A stretch of 64,000 bases of DNA from Sporolactobacillus spathodeae (GTDB lineage: Bacteria > Bacillota > Bacilli > Bacillales > Sporolactobacillaceae), in the NCBI RefSeq assembly GCF_016908935.1, contig NZ_JAFBEV010000005.1, forward strand, positions 114,949-178,948, given 5' to 3'. The notes beneath the pieces were generated by a model. The model made no database searches. It saw nothing but the letters and a program-made list of their open reading frames with translations, and was not told where the DNA came from. Both the position numbers and the translations under genes were made by a program. Below, one piece after another: positions 46,454 to 56,058 of the stretch. Positions within the stretch are counted from its first letter, which is position 1; each line of letters begins with the position of its first letter.

Positions 46454-47310
46454 TGACCTCCTGTACCTGCCGACGCTGCCTTTCGTTCAATGACCGCGAC
46501 GTAATTCAGATCATTAAAATCAACTGACGGTTTGATTTTGGCCGTCTTCGTTAATCCATACTGATCGGTTGATACGGACACAATTTTACCGATTGAAAGC
46601 AATTTAGGATACATCCGGCTTAAGCCAGAAGTCAGGACACTTTGTCCTTTCTTAATTTTGGCGTTAATCGGCACCTTTTGCAAAGAAAGCGTGCCAGCAT
46701 TAGGATTATAGCCAGTAATCATACCGTACGTATTGGCTTTTTGAATGATCGCGGATATTTGACTGACATCCTGTGTGTCCGTAATCAAGAATACCTTGCT
46801 TGTAAAATTTCCGACCGATCCCACTTTCCCGATCAGCCCTTGATCGTTCACAACCGCCATGCCCGCTTTGATACCATTTAGCCGGCCTTTGTCAATCGTC
46901 AATTGCTGGTTCCAAGCATCAGAAGAACGAGCAATCACCATTGCTGGATACTTTTTATAATCAAATAAATTAGGATCTTTATTGATGCCGAGCAATTTCT
47001 TCATTTGATTATAACTATGCGTTAATTCTTCATTCTGCTGTTCAACTTGTGCATAGTGTTCCAGATCGCTTTTCAGCTTTTTATTTTCCTGATAAGCGCC
47101 GCGCATATCGTCAATATTCTGAAAGAAACCCGCTGCATATTGAGCGGGTACATTAAGCACATATTGAAACCAGCCAACTGTATCCTGCGCAAAACGTTCA
47201 GGCAATGAGGCGTGCGTTTCATTTTTCAGCGAGTAGCTAATTAAAGCGATCAGGACAATAAGACTGGTTAATAGGACAATAAGTTTTTTATTTGAGAAAA
47301 ATGAAGGCAT
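46450..47310 (-). CDS. mreC: rod shape-determining protein MreC
   Basis: 286 residues. An N-terminal helix (LIVLLTSLIVLIALISYSL), a coiled coil (about 65-105, ENKKLKSDLEHYAQVEQQNEEL) and the C-terminal beta-barrels (MVIARSSDAWNQQLTIDKGRLNGIKAGMAV; QGLIGKVG). MreC links the cytoplasmic MreB filaments to wall synthases. Overlaps mreD by four bases; 31 bases after mreB. Confidence 0.96.
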   Translation of the reverse strand: MPSFFSNKKLIVLLTSLIVLIALISYSLKNETHASLPERFAQDTVGWFQYVLNVPAQYAAGFFQNIDDMRGAYQENKKLKSDLEHYAQVEQQNEELTHSYNQMKKLLGINKDPNLFDYKKYPAMVIARSSDAWNQQLTIDKGRLNGIKAGMAVVNDQGLIGKVGSVGNFTSKVFLITDTQDVSQISAIIQKANTYGMITGYNPNAGTLSLQKVPINAKIKKGQSVLTSGLSRMYPKLLSIGKIVSVSTDQYGLTKTAKIKPSVDFNDLNYVAVIERKAASAGTGGQ

Positions 47311-47341
47311 AAAGACACCTGCTTAATTCATGTGTTTTTGA

Positions 47342-48385
47342 TCAGCTGTTTTTCGTTGCGGAGCTGAACTTTGACTTGTTGCGGAAAAGATGAAGATTCT
47401 CCAATGAACGTCCGGTACCAATGGCAACACAATCCAGCGGATTTTCCGCAACGATCACCGGCATTTTTGTTTCTTCGCTCAACACGCGATCCAGATGATG
47501 CAGCAAGGCGCCACCACCAGTCAGAACAATGCCACGGTCCATAATGTCTGCGGCTAATTCAGGCGGGGTTTTCTCAAGGGTCACTTTCACCGCTTCAACA
47601 ATATGAGCAACTGTATCGCTAAGTGCTTGCGCTACTTCCATGCCTGTCACTTCAATGGTTTTTGGCAGACCCGTCAGCAAGTCACGACCACGGATGTCCA
47701 TCTTCGCTTTTTCCTGTGCTTCATCATGACCCGCCGAACCAATTTCAATCTTCAGCATTTCAGCAGTGCGTTCACCAATCATCAGATTATAATTTTTCTT
47801 TATATATTGAATAATCGCCTCGTCCATATCGTCTCCAGCAATACGAATGGACTGGCTGGTGACAATCCCACCAAGCGAGATAATTGCAACTTCTGTTGTT
47901 CCGCCACCAATGTCAACGACCATGCTTCCTGTCGGTTCCCAGACTGGCAAATCGGCACCGACTGCAGCAGCAAAGGGTTCTTCAATCGTATAGGCTTCTC
48001 TTGCCCCAGCCTGTTTCGTTGCATCTTCAACGGCACGCTTTTCGACAGCTGTGATGCCTGAAGGCACGCATACCATCACATTTGGTTTCCGTGAGAACAT
48101 GGATCGCTGCTTCTGGGCCTCGTTAATAAAATATTTCATCATCGTTGCCGTCGTATCAAAATCAGCAATAACGCCGTCTTTCATTGGACGCACTGCGACA
48201 ATATTCCCCGGTGTACGCCCAATCATATTCTTTGCAGGGGTACCGACAGCTTCAATCATCCCTGTATCTGTGTGTAATGCGACAACCGATGGTTCACGAA
48301 CCACGACACCTTTTCCTTTAACATATACCAACGTGTTTGCAGTACCGAGGTCAATCCCCATATCTCTTGAAAATCCGCCAAACAT
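47342..48385 (-). CDS. mreB: rod shape-determining protein MreB
   Basis: 347 residues. Actin-fold nucleotide motifs [37 protein letters not shown] and [16 protein letters not shown]. It forms membrane-associated filaments that orient cell-wall synthesis. First gene of the shape/division operon; a TATAAT at 48427-48432 on the minus strand is a likely -10, with a weak -35. GGGAG precedes the ATG. Confidence 0.97.
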   Translation of the reverse strand: MFGGFSRDMGIDLGTANTLVYVKGKGVVVREPSVVALHTDTGMIEAVGTPAKNMIGRTPGNIVAVRPMKDGVIADFDTTATMMKYFINEAQKQRSMFSRKPNVMVCVPSGITAVEKRAVEDATKQAGAREAYTIEEPFAAAVGADLPVWEPTGSMVVDIGGGTTEVAIISLGGIVTSQSIRIAGDDMDEAIIQYIKKNYNLMIGERTAEMLKIEIGSAGHDEAQEKAKMDIRGRDLLTGLPKTIEVTGMEVAQALSDTVAHIVEAVKVTLEKTPPELAADIMDRGIVLTGGGALLHHLDRVLSEETKMPVIVAENPLDCVAIGTGRSLENLHLFRNKSKFSSATKNS

Positions 48386-48458
48386 CTATGTAATCTCCCT
48401 TCATCATTTCAGAACTCATAAATTTTATTATAACTTACTTAGCGATAAAATTATAGAA

Positions 48459-49145
48459 CTAGAATAATCCTTTTTGCTTGAGGCTGACAAATTTCCGATC
48501 ACCGATCACAATATGATCCAGCACATCGACACCAAGCATCTTCCCGCAGGAAACAAGACGCCGTGTGACATCGCCATCTTCACGGCTCGGTGTCGGATCA
48601 CCGCTCGGATGATTATGAAAACAAATAATGGAAGCCGCTGACCGTCTGACCGCTTCTTTAAAAACTTCACGTGGGTGGACGATTGACGCGTTCAGCGAAC
48701 CGACAAATATCGTTGTCTTATGAATGACCTGATTCTTGGTATTCAGAAATAAGACAACAAAATGTTCCTGAGCTAAAAAACGCATGTCTTCCATGACATA
48801 ATTTGCGCCATCTTCCGGCGAGCGGATCGTATAACGCTGTACGGCAGCCGGACGAACCAGTCTCCTGCCGAATTCAATACAAGCGGCAATAAGTGCCGCT
48901 TTCGCTTCACCAATCCCCTTTACTTTTTGTAATTCCTCAATACTTGCTTCACTGAGCGCGTTCAGTCCACCAAAATGATTAATTAATCGTTGCGCCAATT
49001 GGAGCACCGACTCGTTTTTCACCCCTGATTGGAGCACTATAGCCAGCAGTTCCTGATTCGACAATACAGCGGCACCCTCGCGTACCATTCGTTCTCTTGG
49101 ACGATCAGCCTGCGGCATATCACGCATCATCATTTTTTCTCCCAT
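48459..49145 (-). CDS. radC: RadC family JAB-domain protein
   Basis: 228 residues from the ATG at 49145 (MGEKMMMRDMPQADRPRERM), seven bases after GGGAGG; the open frame upstream adds a Lys/Arg/Cys-rich stretch not seen in the family. A helix-hairpin-helix (LQKVKGIGEAKAALIAACIE) and a JAB/MPN metal motif (HNHPSGDPTPSREDGD). The cellular role is unsettled despite the name. Position upstream of mreB is conserved; maf, normally adjacent, is absent. Confidence 0.94.
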   Translation of the reverse strand: MGEKMMMRDMPQADRPRERMVREGAAVLSNQELLAIVLQSGVKNESVLQLAQRLINHFGGLNALSEASIEELQKVKGIGEAKAALIAACIEFGRRLVRPAAVQRYTIRSPEDGANYVMEDMRFLAQEHFVVLFLNTKNQVIHKTTIFVGSLNASIVHPREVFKEAVRRSAASIICFHNHPSGDPTPSREDGDVTRRLVSCGKMLGVDVLDHIVIGDRKFVSLKQKGLF

Positions 49146-49286
49146 AGTTTTGCCTCCCCGCCCGCAAACATGCGCCGCTGAATGATTCCTCTCCAATCGA
49201 AAAATCATCAAACCCGCTACCTTTGATTTTCTGCAGGCTTTTCCTTTAAAATACCTCAGCCAGAGAATCATTGCAGGCGGAGAAAA

Positions 49287-49318
49287 GAGAAAAAAAGCAG
49301 CAACAACTACTGCTTTTC
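49287..49318 (-). terminator. terminator of spoIIB
   Basis: On the minus strand AAAGCAG pairs with CTGCTTT around a 9-base loop and runs into seven T residues. Confidence 0.8.
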
Positions 49319-49372
49319 TATATTTTTCGTTTCGATTAAAGCTTTTATGACAATTTTTTTATTAAAAAGGCT

Positions 49373-50404
49373 TTATTTTTCTGAAGCAGCTGCGGGCAAA
49401 TCAATCATTCCTTGATAGAGAGCAATCAGTTCAAGCAGCGCTTTCTGATAAGAAGCAAACTGCGGTCCCGTCTGGCCTTTCACACTGACCACCGTTCTTG
49501 AAACCGCGTTTTGCACGGCAGTCTTTATTGAGGCAGATAAACTGGCTAGCTGGCGGTTGCTTGTCTGTACGTTGATTTTCTGCAATTGATCGGACAATTC
49601 AGCGAGCTTGACTGATACTTTTTTGTCCGGGTGGATTTTGCTACCGCTCTCAATGATAGCGTTTTGTGCCATTTCCATGATTATCGCCCGTGTTATCCGT
49701 GCAAATTGAGCATTTTGATTATTGTGGAGAACCTCTGGATCAGACGCCGGCTGAAAACGGAGCTGTTTCTGATAAACCGGCACGTTCTGATTCTTATAAT
49801 AAGCGGCGAGTCGCTGTGCACCACTACTACCGCTTGCGGCGCCAATAAAAAGCACGGTTTCATTTGAGCCTCCGGATAGAACCGCAAGACCTTTACTGCG
49901 CAGAATAGCAGCCGCTGCTTCGGCTTTTGCTTTCGTTGAATAAACACCTGCTTGCAGAAAATAGGCGGTTATTTGCAAATCATTTTTGTTGATTGAGGCA
50001 ACTTGCCCGCTGACAGTTGTGGCATTGTTTCGTTCCCAGGTACTGCTTGTTTGCTGTTTCTGGCCTGAAAAAAGAATGAGCATCGTTAGACCGATAGCCA
50101 ATCCGATGACGATCGCTGCTGTGGCTGGAAGCCAGAACACGTGCAACGTTCGAAAAAATTTTTTAACGGGCGGCAGTTCCTGCTGGACAGGAAAAAAGCG
50201 GAGATGTTTTTTAACATTTTTATTGGCGGCTTCCTTTTCCGGAGCGTCTGCAGAGCCGGCTTGCATTTTAGGAAAAGCCTCACTCCAGTCAAGCATATGT
50301 TCTTTGTCTGCGGCGGTTTCTTTCTGTGTCCATTCCTCAAGTGTATGCTTTTCACCATTGAATCGAATGCTGATAGGGGCATGCTTTTCTTTATTGTCGG
50401 CCAC
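49373..50404 (-). CDS. spoIIB: SpoIIB-like SPOR-domain protein
   Basis: 343 residues. A soluble N-terminus containing ISIRFNGEKHTLEEWTQ, one membrane helix (about 95-115, ATAAIVIGLAIGLTMLILF), a SPOR domain (ITAYFLQAGVYSTKAKAEAAAAIL ... NVPVYQKQLRF) and a helical C-terminal tail. SPOR domains bind denuded glycan at septa. SpoIIB helps septal wall thinning at engulfment. The gene lies between radC and folC, as in B. subtilis. The family is poorly conserved outside SPOR, so the name relies partly on synteny. Confidence 0.82.
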   Translation of the reverse strand: MADNKEKHAPISIRFNGEKHTLEEWTQKETAADKEHMLDWSEAFPKMQAGSADAPEKEAANKNVKKHLRFFPVQQELPPVKKFFRTLHVFWLPATAAIVIGLAIGLTMLILFSGQKQQTSSTWERNNATTVSGQVASINKNDLQITAYFLQAGVYSTKAKAEAAAAILRSKGLAVLSGGSNETVLFIGAASGSSGAQRLAAYYKNQNVPVYQKQLRFQPASDPEVLHNNQNAQFARITRAIIMEMAQNAIIESGSKIHPDKKVSVKLAELSDQLQKINVQTSNRQLASLSASIKTAVQNAVSRTVVSVKGQTGPQFASYQKALLELIALYQGMIDLPAAASEK

Positions 50405-50449
50405 GTTTTTATCCTCTTTTCAACAGGATTCTCTATTGCATATTTTTTT

Positions 50450-50880
50450 AGAAAAATTTGGTTTAGCCAGTCTTTTTTTGTAACAACTACGCTTCGGCTG
50501 CTCGCTTGCCGCGGGCGATCCGTGAGCCTCCTCAAACAAACTAGAATCTGCGGGGTCTCACTTGGCTCGCTTTTCCCGCAGGCGTCTCGCGCCTGCGCTG
50601 CATTTTTGTGCAAAAATCCTTATACTTTCTTGTAACAATTACGCTCCGGATACTCGCTTGCCGCGGGCGATCCGTGAGCCTCCTCAAACAAACTAGAATC
50701 TGCGGGGTCTCACTTGGCTCGCTTTTCCCGCAGGCGTCTCGCGCCTGCGCTGCATTTTTGTGCAAAAACTAATACCTTCTTTACTAATTAGAAAATTAGA
50801 CAAAAAACGTCCAGTCCTTTTTTGAAGCAAATACGCTCCGGCTGCTCACTTGCCGCGGGCGCCTGCATTGACTTTGTGTC
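50450..50880 (-). repeat. dispersed intergenic repeat, locus F: two tandem copies plus fragment
   Basis: A decayed TTGGTTTAGCCA module, full copies starting at 50487 and 50639 (period 152), then an isolated 5' piece TACGCTCCGGCTGCTCACTT near 50827-50866. The hairpin CGCAGGCG-TCTCG-CGCCTGCG is perfect in both full copies. The remaining bases to 50985 show nothing. Located between the GGDEF gene and spoIIB. Confidence 0.93.
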
Positions 50881-50985
50881 AGAATAACAGTATCAACATG
50901 GTTCAAAAGGCAAATCATTTATTCGATAGAATTGAAATCGTTCTCGTGATTGCTGAATAGTAATTGAAGAATATCATAATTCATG

Positions 50986-51018
50986 TAAAAAAGGACAAGA
51001 CTTTTGTCGTCTTGTCCC
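50986..51018 (-). terminator. terminator of the GGDEF gene
   Basis: GGACAAGAC (50993-51001) pairs with GTCTTGTCC (51009-51017) and is followed on the minus strand by TTTTTT. Confidence 0.85.
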
Positions 51019-51067
51019 CAATATTTTCTATCAGAAAAAGTCATGATTCGCCAAAGTTTGACGCGGT

Positions 51068-52771
51068 TCAACCATACCGTGACACACGGTTTTTCCCCAT
51101 TCGTTTGGCACCACTGTACATGGCGTGATCAGCTTTACGAATCAGTTCAAATGGTTCGTCTGCATCTTGAGGTGCTGTGGCTGTGCCCACACTGATGGTC
51201 ACATCAATTGATTTATAGCGATGCTCTTGATCGAGATAGATCATGAATGGTTCATCGGCGATTGATTGCCGGATCTTTTCTGCGAGTGCAAAACAGTCGT
51301 GGCAGCTCACGTTCGGCAGAACAATGGTGAATTCTTCGCCCCCATAGCGAACAGACATTCCGCGATGCCCAACCACACGGAGCAAGCGGTTTGCTACACC
51401 AATCAACACATCGTTACCATTCTGATGTCCGTACTGATCGTTAATCTGTTTAAAATTGTCAATATCAAACATAATAATGGATAGTGTCTGCTGATCGCTC
51501 ATTTCAAATCGTTTATTTAAAACAGCGATTAAATAACGATAATTATAAAGTCCGGTTAGCGGACAGTGCTCGCTTTCTTTCTTCGTAATTTCAAAGCTAT
51601 GGGCATTACGCAAGGCGATTGCAAGAAAGTTGCCTACGATTTCAAGACCGATGCGATGCGTTTTTGAGTAACCGGATTTGACGCTCGTCCCAAACGTCAG
51701 TACACCGATTACTTTTCCTTGGTAAAACATTGGAACCGAGAGAAAGGATCGAACTTTATTTTGCGAGAGCGCCTTGATATAGGGATACATATCTTTTTTC
51801 CGTGAACCGATTGTTGCTTTGCCACTGTGGTAAACATCGAAACTGACGTCCGCTTTTATTTGGTACGGGACAAAAATTCCGTCGTTTTCTTTCCGATATT
51901 GGCAAATCAGCCGCGGCTGATCCGGAACGTCATAGAGAACTATATAGCCATAATCGACATCAAGCATCGATGGAAGTTCTTTGAGCAAAAGTTCAATGAT
52001 ATGATCCGCGGATAGAGCTTCAGTCAGTTTCTGACCAAGATAATTGACACGTTGTAAATATTCAGACATTTGCTGACTGGAATTGAATAAGCGAATAATA
52101 ATGGAAAGTGCAACCATTGGAACGGCGATCAAGAACATACCGGACAAGCCTTTAATCGCATACAGGGTGTAAAAAGCTACACCCATTGGCATCATCATCA
52201 CGGTTGCAACAATTTCCCAGACCGAATCCTTCTCAAAAGGCTTGACCAACTGGGAAGGGGAACCGATCAGCCACCTTCGAAAAACGTATAAAAGAATTTC
52301 ATTAGTTATATAAGAAGCCAGATAAAAGCCGAAAACAGGCACAGCGTTATTCAGCAGAAAGTGCAGTTTGTCTGGATGCACTTCACCACCAAGCAAGTAA
52401 TAAACCGCTCCTTCGGTAATTGACATGCCAAGAAACATCAACATGTTCAAAGGAATACGATAGGAATCCGCCCAGTTCAGTCTCTGCGTGAACAGATAGA
52501 CAGTAATCGCTAATTCTGTTAATAGAGCCTGAATGAATAATCCGAAAATGAGAAGCGCGGCAAGTCCAATACCTTGGAGTAAAATAATATCTGTTCTGCC
52601 AACTTTAAAGCTAAAAAAGACAGTAATTAAATAAACAAAGGCGACTGTAACCAGTGAGGCTACAGCCATATTCCTCGGAGGATCGTTCATATAAAGCACA
52701 GCAAACGCCGTGGGTGTGATCAAGATCCAAAGTATCCATAATATTTTTTTCCTAGATAAAGTCAATCGCAC
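51068..52771 (-). CDS. membrane diguanylate cyclase (GAF-GGDEF)
   Basis: 567 residues if the GTG at 52771 is used; a TTG at 52765 is better spaced from the G-rich ribosome site. About eight N-terminal helices (to residue ~215), a GAF domain (LTEALSADHIIELLLKELPSMLDVDYGYIVLYD ... KVIGVLTFGTS), then a GGDEF domain with DIDNFKQINDQYGHQNGNDVL and the active-site RYGGEEF. The RxxD product-inhibition site is not present (Gly-His-Arg-Gly at that spot). It should make c-di-GMP from GTP. In diverse bacteria c-di-GMP regulates type IV pili and biofilm, which is of interest given the pilus locus. It occupies the place between spoIIB and folC. Confidence 0.9.
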   Translation of the reverse strand: MRLTLSRKKILWILWILITPTAFAVLYMNDPPRNMAVASLVTVAFVYLITVFFSFKVGRTDIILLQGIGLAALLIFGLFIQALLTELAITVYLFTQRLNWADSYRIPLNMLMFLGMSITEGAVYYLLGGEVHPDKLHFLLNNAVPVFGFYLASYITNEILLYVFRRWLIGSPSQLVKPFEKDSVWEIVATVMMMPMGVAFYTLYAIKGLSGMFLIAVPMVALSIIIRLFNSSQQMSEYLQRVNYLGQKLTEALSADHIIELLLKELPSMLDVDYGYIVLYDVPDQPRLICQYRKENDGIFVPYQIKADVSFDVYHSGKATIGSRKKDMYPYIKALSQNKVRSFLSVPMFYQGKVIGVLTFGTSVKSGYSKTHRIGLEIVGNFLAIALRNAHSFEITKKESEHCPLTGLYNYRYLIAVLNKRFEMSDQQTLSIIMFDIDNFKQINDQYGHQNGNDVLIGVANRLLRVVGHRGMSVRYGGEEFTIVLPNVSCHDCFALAEKIRQSIADEPFMIYLDQEHRYKSIDVTISVGTATAPQDADEPFELIRKADHAMYSGAKRMGKNRVSRYG

Positions 52772-52886
52772 TTCCCCCTTTGTCCAGATGTGCGATGAGC
52801 ATGTCTAATTAAACAAGACTAATTGACTAAGTGTATTGTAGCAAATGGTAATACATAAGGGAAGTATTTTTTGTTTTTTCAGGGTC

Positions 52887-52915
52887 TTGAAAAAACAAAA
52901 CATTTCAGTTACACT
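52887..52915 (+). promoter_or_regulatory. promoter of the S-box transcript
   Basis: TTGAAA (52887-52892), 17-base spacer, TACACT (52910-52915). Confidence 0.7.
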
Positions 52916-52936
52916 GCTTGTAAGCTTAATAATGAA

Positions 52937-53087
52937 TTCTTATCTAGAGAAGTCGAGGGACTGGCCCAATGACACTTCAGCAACCGCCGTTCTTTTACGG
53001 TAAGGTGCTAATTCCAGCAGGCAATTGCTTGAGGGATAAGAAGAGTGTGCGGCAGTCCCCTCTTCTTATGAAGAGGGTTTTTATTTT
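52937..53087 (+). promoter_or_regulatory. SAM-I riboswitch (S-box) with terminator
   Basis: Core sequence in order: TTCTTATC, AGAGAAGTCGAGGGACTGGC, CCAATGA, CTTCAGCAACC, GGTAAGGTGCTAATTCCAGC, GAGGGATAAGAAGAG. The first and last blocks close helix P1. A terminator follows: CCCTCTTC (53058-53065), TTAT, GAAGAGGG (53070-53077), then TTTTTATTTT. SAM binding would terminate transcription before the MetE-like gene. Confidence 0.97.
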
Positions 53088-53185
53088 CGCATTTTTACTA
53101 TTCCAGGTTTCGACTCAATTCAAGCAATGAAACTTGCTAGAAAAAGTCGAAATCATTAAAGATTTTACAAATGGAGGGAACAAAC

Positions 53186-54316
53186 ATGTCCGTAAAAACC
53201 CAAACCAAAGGTCCGTTCCGATTTGATCAAGTAGGCAGTCTACTTCGGACGGAAGAACTAAAAACCGCTCGCGAAAAATTTAACGCTGGTGAAATTGACC
53301 AGGAGGCACTGACGCTTATTGAAAATGAATCGATTAAAGAAATTGTCCGTAAGCAAATCGATGCTGGATTGAAAGCAGTCACTGACGGTGAATTTCGCCG
53401 CAGCTGGTGGCATCTCGATTTTCTTGCGGGCTTAAACGGTGTCGAAACCTATAGTCAACACGCCAGTTATAAGTTTCACGGGGCAAACACACGCGATACA
53501 AATGTCCGTTTCATTGATAAAGTCTCCTATAATCCGAACCATCCGTTTTTCGCAGCGTTCCGCTTTTTAAACGAGATTGTTCCAGAAGGCATTACCGCAA
53601 AGCAGACAATACCGAGCCCAACACTTTATTTCCGTGATAACCGTAGCGATAATGCACCGAAATTTTATCAATCACGCCTCGCGTTTCTGACTGATTTGGC
53701 AGCTGCATACAGGCAAACGATTCAACATTTCTACGATTTAGGCTGTCGCTATTTACAACTGGATGATACAACTTGGGCATTTCTCATTGACCGGCTCATT
53801 CATGCAGAAACAGACGAAGAAAAAGCATTCTACCGCAAGCTTGCCGAAGATAGTGTCTTCGTGATTAACGAATCGATAAAGGATCGCCCTGATGACCTGA
53901 CGATTACGACTCATATCTGCCGTGGCAATTTCCGTTCCACCTTCCTCTTTTCCGGCGGCTATGCCCCTGTTGCCAAGTATCTGGCACAACTGAACGTCGA
54001 CGGCTATTTTCTTGAATACGACAACGAGCGTTCCGGCGATTTTACGCCGCTGAGCGAACTGGCGGCAAGCGGTACTGAGAAAAAAGTCGTTTTGGGATTG
54101 ATCACGTCAAAATTCCCGGAACGCGAATCTGAAACAGCGCTTCAGGAACGAATCCAAGAGGCAGCCCAATACGTGCCGATCGCCAACCTTTGTCTGTCAA
54201 CACAGTGTGGCTTTGCTTCAACTGAAGAAGGCAATAAACTGACGGAAGAAGAACAATGGGCAAAACTGAGACTGGTTGTCGACACCGCTAAGCATGTCTG
54301 GGCAGACGCTGAATAA
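53186..54316 (+). CDS. MetE C-terminal-domain methyltransferase (YxjG/YxjH type)
   Basis: 376 residues from the ATG at 53186, preceded by GGAGGG. It has the cobalamin-independent methionine synthase catalytic fold: FDQVGSLLRTEELKTAR, TDGEFRRSWWHLDFL, LQLDDTTWAF, zinc-ligand segments THICRGNF and LSTQCGFAS. It corresponds to the short YxjG/YxjH proteins of B. subtilis, which lack the N-terminal MetE domain and are also under S-box control. A role in methyl transfer to homocysteine (methionine supply or recycling) is likely; the methyl donor is unproven. Confidence 0.9.
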   Translation: MSVKTQTKGPFRFDQVGSLLRTEELKTAREKFNAGEIDQEALTLIENESIKEIVRKQIDAGLKAVTDGEFRRSWWHLDFLAGLNGVETYSQHASYKFHGANTRDTNVRFIDKVSYNPNHPFFAAFRFLNEIVPEGITAKQTIPSPTLYFRDNRSDNAPKFYQSRLAFLTDLAAAYRQTIQHFYDLGCRYLQLDDTTWAFLIDRLIHAETDEEKAFYRKLAEDSVFVINESIKDRPDDLTITTHICRGNFRSTFLFSGGYAPVAKYLAQLNVDGYFLEYDNERSGDFTPLSELAASGTEKKVVLGLITSKFPERESETALQERIQEAAQYVPIANLCLSTQCGFASTEEGNKLTEEEQWAKLRLVVDTAKHVWADAE

Positions 54317-54326
54317 TTCAATTGGC

Positions 54327-54365
54327 AAAAACGCGTGATCGCTACCAAGGCGATCACGCGTTTTT
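54327..54365. terminator. bidirectional terminator between MetE-like gene and folC
   Basis: CGCGTGATCGC (54332-54342) pairs with GCGATCACGCG (54350-54360), loop of 7, with AAAA before and TTTTT after, so it can serve both convergent genes. Confidence 0.88.
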
Positions 54366-54376
54366 ATTGACAATGA

Positions 54377-55702
54377 TTATTTTTTTGTTTCCAGTAGAAA
54401 ATGTCTTACTCTCGATATGAAATAGAGCGAGCCGCAAACAAGAAGCAGTTCCTGATCGCCAGTTTCATCGATCATCGCGTGTAAAGCCTGGTGCCAATCT
54501 GGAACGTTCCTTTTCTTCGGATGATGGGAAACGACAAATAATTCGTCACTCGAAGCTGCGCGCGGGTAATTAAATGTGGTCAGTGTCAGATCCGACGCGA
54601 CTGTTTCAATGATCGCTATCATTTGGTCATATTGCTTATCAGCCAGTGCAGCATAAAGGACATGGACAGTGCGTCCCGGATAATAACGTTTGACCGTAGC
54701 TGCCAAGGCTTCTGTACCCTGAACATTATGTGCGCCATCAAGCACAATCAGCGGCTTTGTCGCTACGCGTTCAAACCGGCCCGGCCAAGCTGTTTTCCGT
54801 AAACCGTCGCGTATTTCTTGATCATCGACAATTAACGCATAATAAGTCTTCAAATAACTGACAGCCATCAGCGCCGCTGCGGCATTTTTCACCTGATGCG
54901 CACCGCTCATTCGCACAACCGCATGATCCAATTTCAAAAAGTCTGATGAAAAAGTGAAGTGTTCGCCTTCCGCATCATGACCGAGCGATTCCACGGTGAA
55001 TTGTTTTCCAAGCTGATAAAAACGCGAATGCTTCTCATCTGCCCGCTCTTGAATGACACGCAGCGCCTCCGCATCCTCCGCAGTTGTCACAATTCCGATG
55101 CCACTCTTGATAATCCCAGCTTTCTCAAAGGCAATCTTTGAAATTGTATGACCAAGCTGTTTCATATGATCCATTGCGACATTTGTGATCACTGAAACGA
55201 GCGGATGAATCACGTTTGTCGAATCGAGCCGCCCGCCGAGGCCGACTTCATAGATCACTAGATCGCAATAATTGATACTACCAAAATAAACGAGGCTGAT
55301 CATCGTAACCGCTTCGAATTCTGCCGGTTCGCCGAGATCTGTTTCCCGCTCACAAGCTTTAGTCAGCGGATAAACGATGTTTGCCGCTCGAATTAAATCT
55401 TCGTTGCTGATCGGTTCGCCGTTGACCATGATCCGCTCGTTAAAACACGTGATGTAAGGCGAGATAAAACTACCGACTTTATACCCTGCTTCTTGATAAA
55501 TGTGGCGGAGATAACTTGACGTCGATCCTTTGCCGTTTGTACCGCCGACGTGAATGGCACGGATCCGTCGTTCCGGATTGCCAAGTTTCGCTAGCATCCA
55601 CTCCATCCGCTTCGTACCTGGCTTCATTCCATGCGGAATCAGACCGTGAATCCATTGCATCGTTTCATCAATCGTCGTGAACACATCGTATTCCCCCATC
55701 AT
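54377..55702 (-). CDS. folC: folylpolyglutamate/dihydrofolate synthase
   Basis: 441 residues. Mur-ligase-like ATP site HVGGTNGKGSTSSYLRHI, then YEVGLGGRLDSTNVI, MDHMKQLGHTISKIAFEKAGIIK, and the C-terminal domain with WPGRFERVATKPLIVLDGAHN. It adds glutamate to folates. Between valS and spoIIB in B. subtilis; comC, which follows there, is not found here. A decayed intergenic repeat lies upstream, after the valS terminator. Confidence 0.96.
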   Translation of the reverse strand: MMGEYDVFTTIDETMQWIHGLIPHGMKPGTKRMEWMLAKLGNPERRIRAIHVGGTNGKGSTSSYLRHIYQEAGYKVGSFISPYITCFNERIMVNGEPISNEDLIRAANIVYPLTKACERETDLGEPAEFEAVTMISLVYFGSINYCDLVIYEVGLGGRLDSTNVIHPLVSVITNVAMDHMKQLGHTISKIAFEKAGIIKSGIGIVTTAEDAEALRVIQERADEKHSRFYQLGKQFTVESLGHDAEGEHFTFSSDFLKLDHAVVRMSGAHQVKNAAAALMAVSYLKTYYALIVDDQEIRDGLRKTAWPGRFERVATKPLIVLDGAHNVQGTEALAATVKRYYPGRTVHVLYAALADKQYDQMIAIIETVASDLTLTTFNYPRAASSDELFVVSHHPKKRNVPDWHQALHAMIDETGDQELLLVCGSLYFISRVRHFLLETKK

Positions 55703-55714
55703 CTAAGCTTTAAG

Positions 55715-56000
55715 AAAAATTTGGCTTGGTCCTTGTTGGTAGCAAATACGCATTCGTCGCTCGTTTGTCGCGGACGCCAGAGCGTTTTTGCCGCATTTCT
55801 CGCACAAATTCTTATACATTCTTATCTTTTTGCTTTGTTAAAATCTGCTGTTGTTTTTAATTGTTTCTTGACATCTGTTCGCTTGCCACGGGCAATCCGT
55901 GAGCCTCCTCAAGCAGGCGATAACCTGCGGGGTCTCCCTTGTCCTGCTCTTCCCGCAAGGCGCCAGCGCACCAGTGCAAAAATCCTTATACCTTATCTCT
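55715..56000 (-). repeat. dispersed intergenic repeat, locus G (diverged)
   Basis: Two separated diverged pieces: 55715-55830 (AAATTTGGCTTGG module, TACGCATTCGTCGCTCGTT, CTTATACATTCTTATC) and about 55875-56000 (TTCGCTTGCCACGGGCAATC, GAGCCTCCTCAAGCAGGCG, CTTCCCGCAAGGCG, AAAAATCCTTATACC). Older than loci E and F by sequence. No gene seen in this 355-base gap. Confidence 0.8.
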
Positions 56001-56003
56001 TGT

Positions 56004-56036
56004 AAAAAAGGCGGCCGCGCGCGGACCGCCTTTTTG
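56004..56036 (-). terminator. terminator of valS
   Basis: AAAAAGGCGG (56005-56014) pairs with CCGCCTTTTT (56026-56035); U-run on the minus strand. Confidence 0.85.
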
Positions 56037-56058
56037 TATGAAGTGATGATTGGTTTAA

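Noticed and set aside
50541..50765. A 74-residue ORF (and similar ones at 43727-43930 and 50086-50613) with near-identical sequences
   Set aside because: These lie in the dispersed intergenic repeat, share its period, and lack ribosome sites and protein-like composition.
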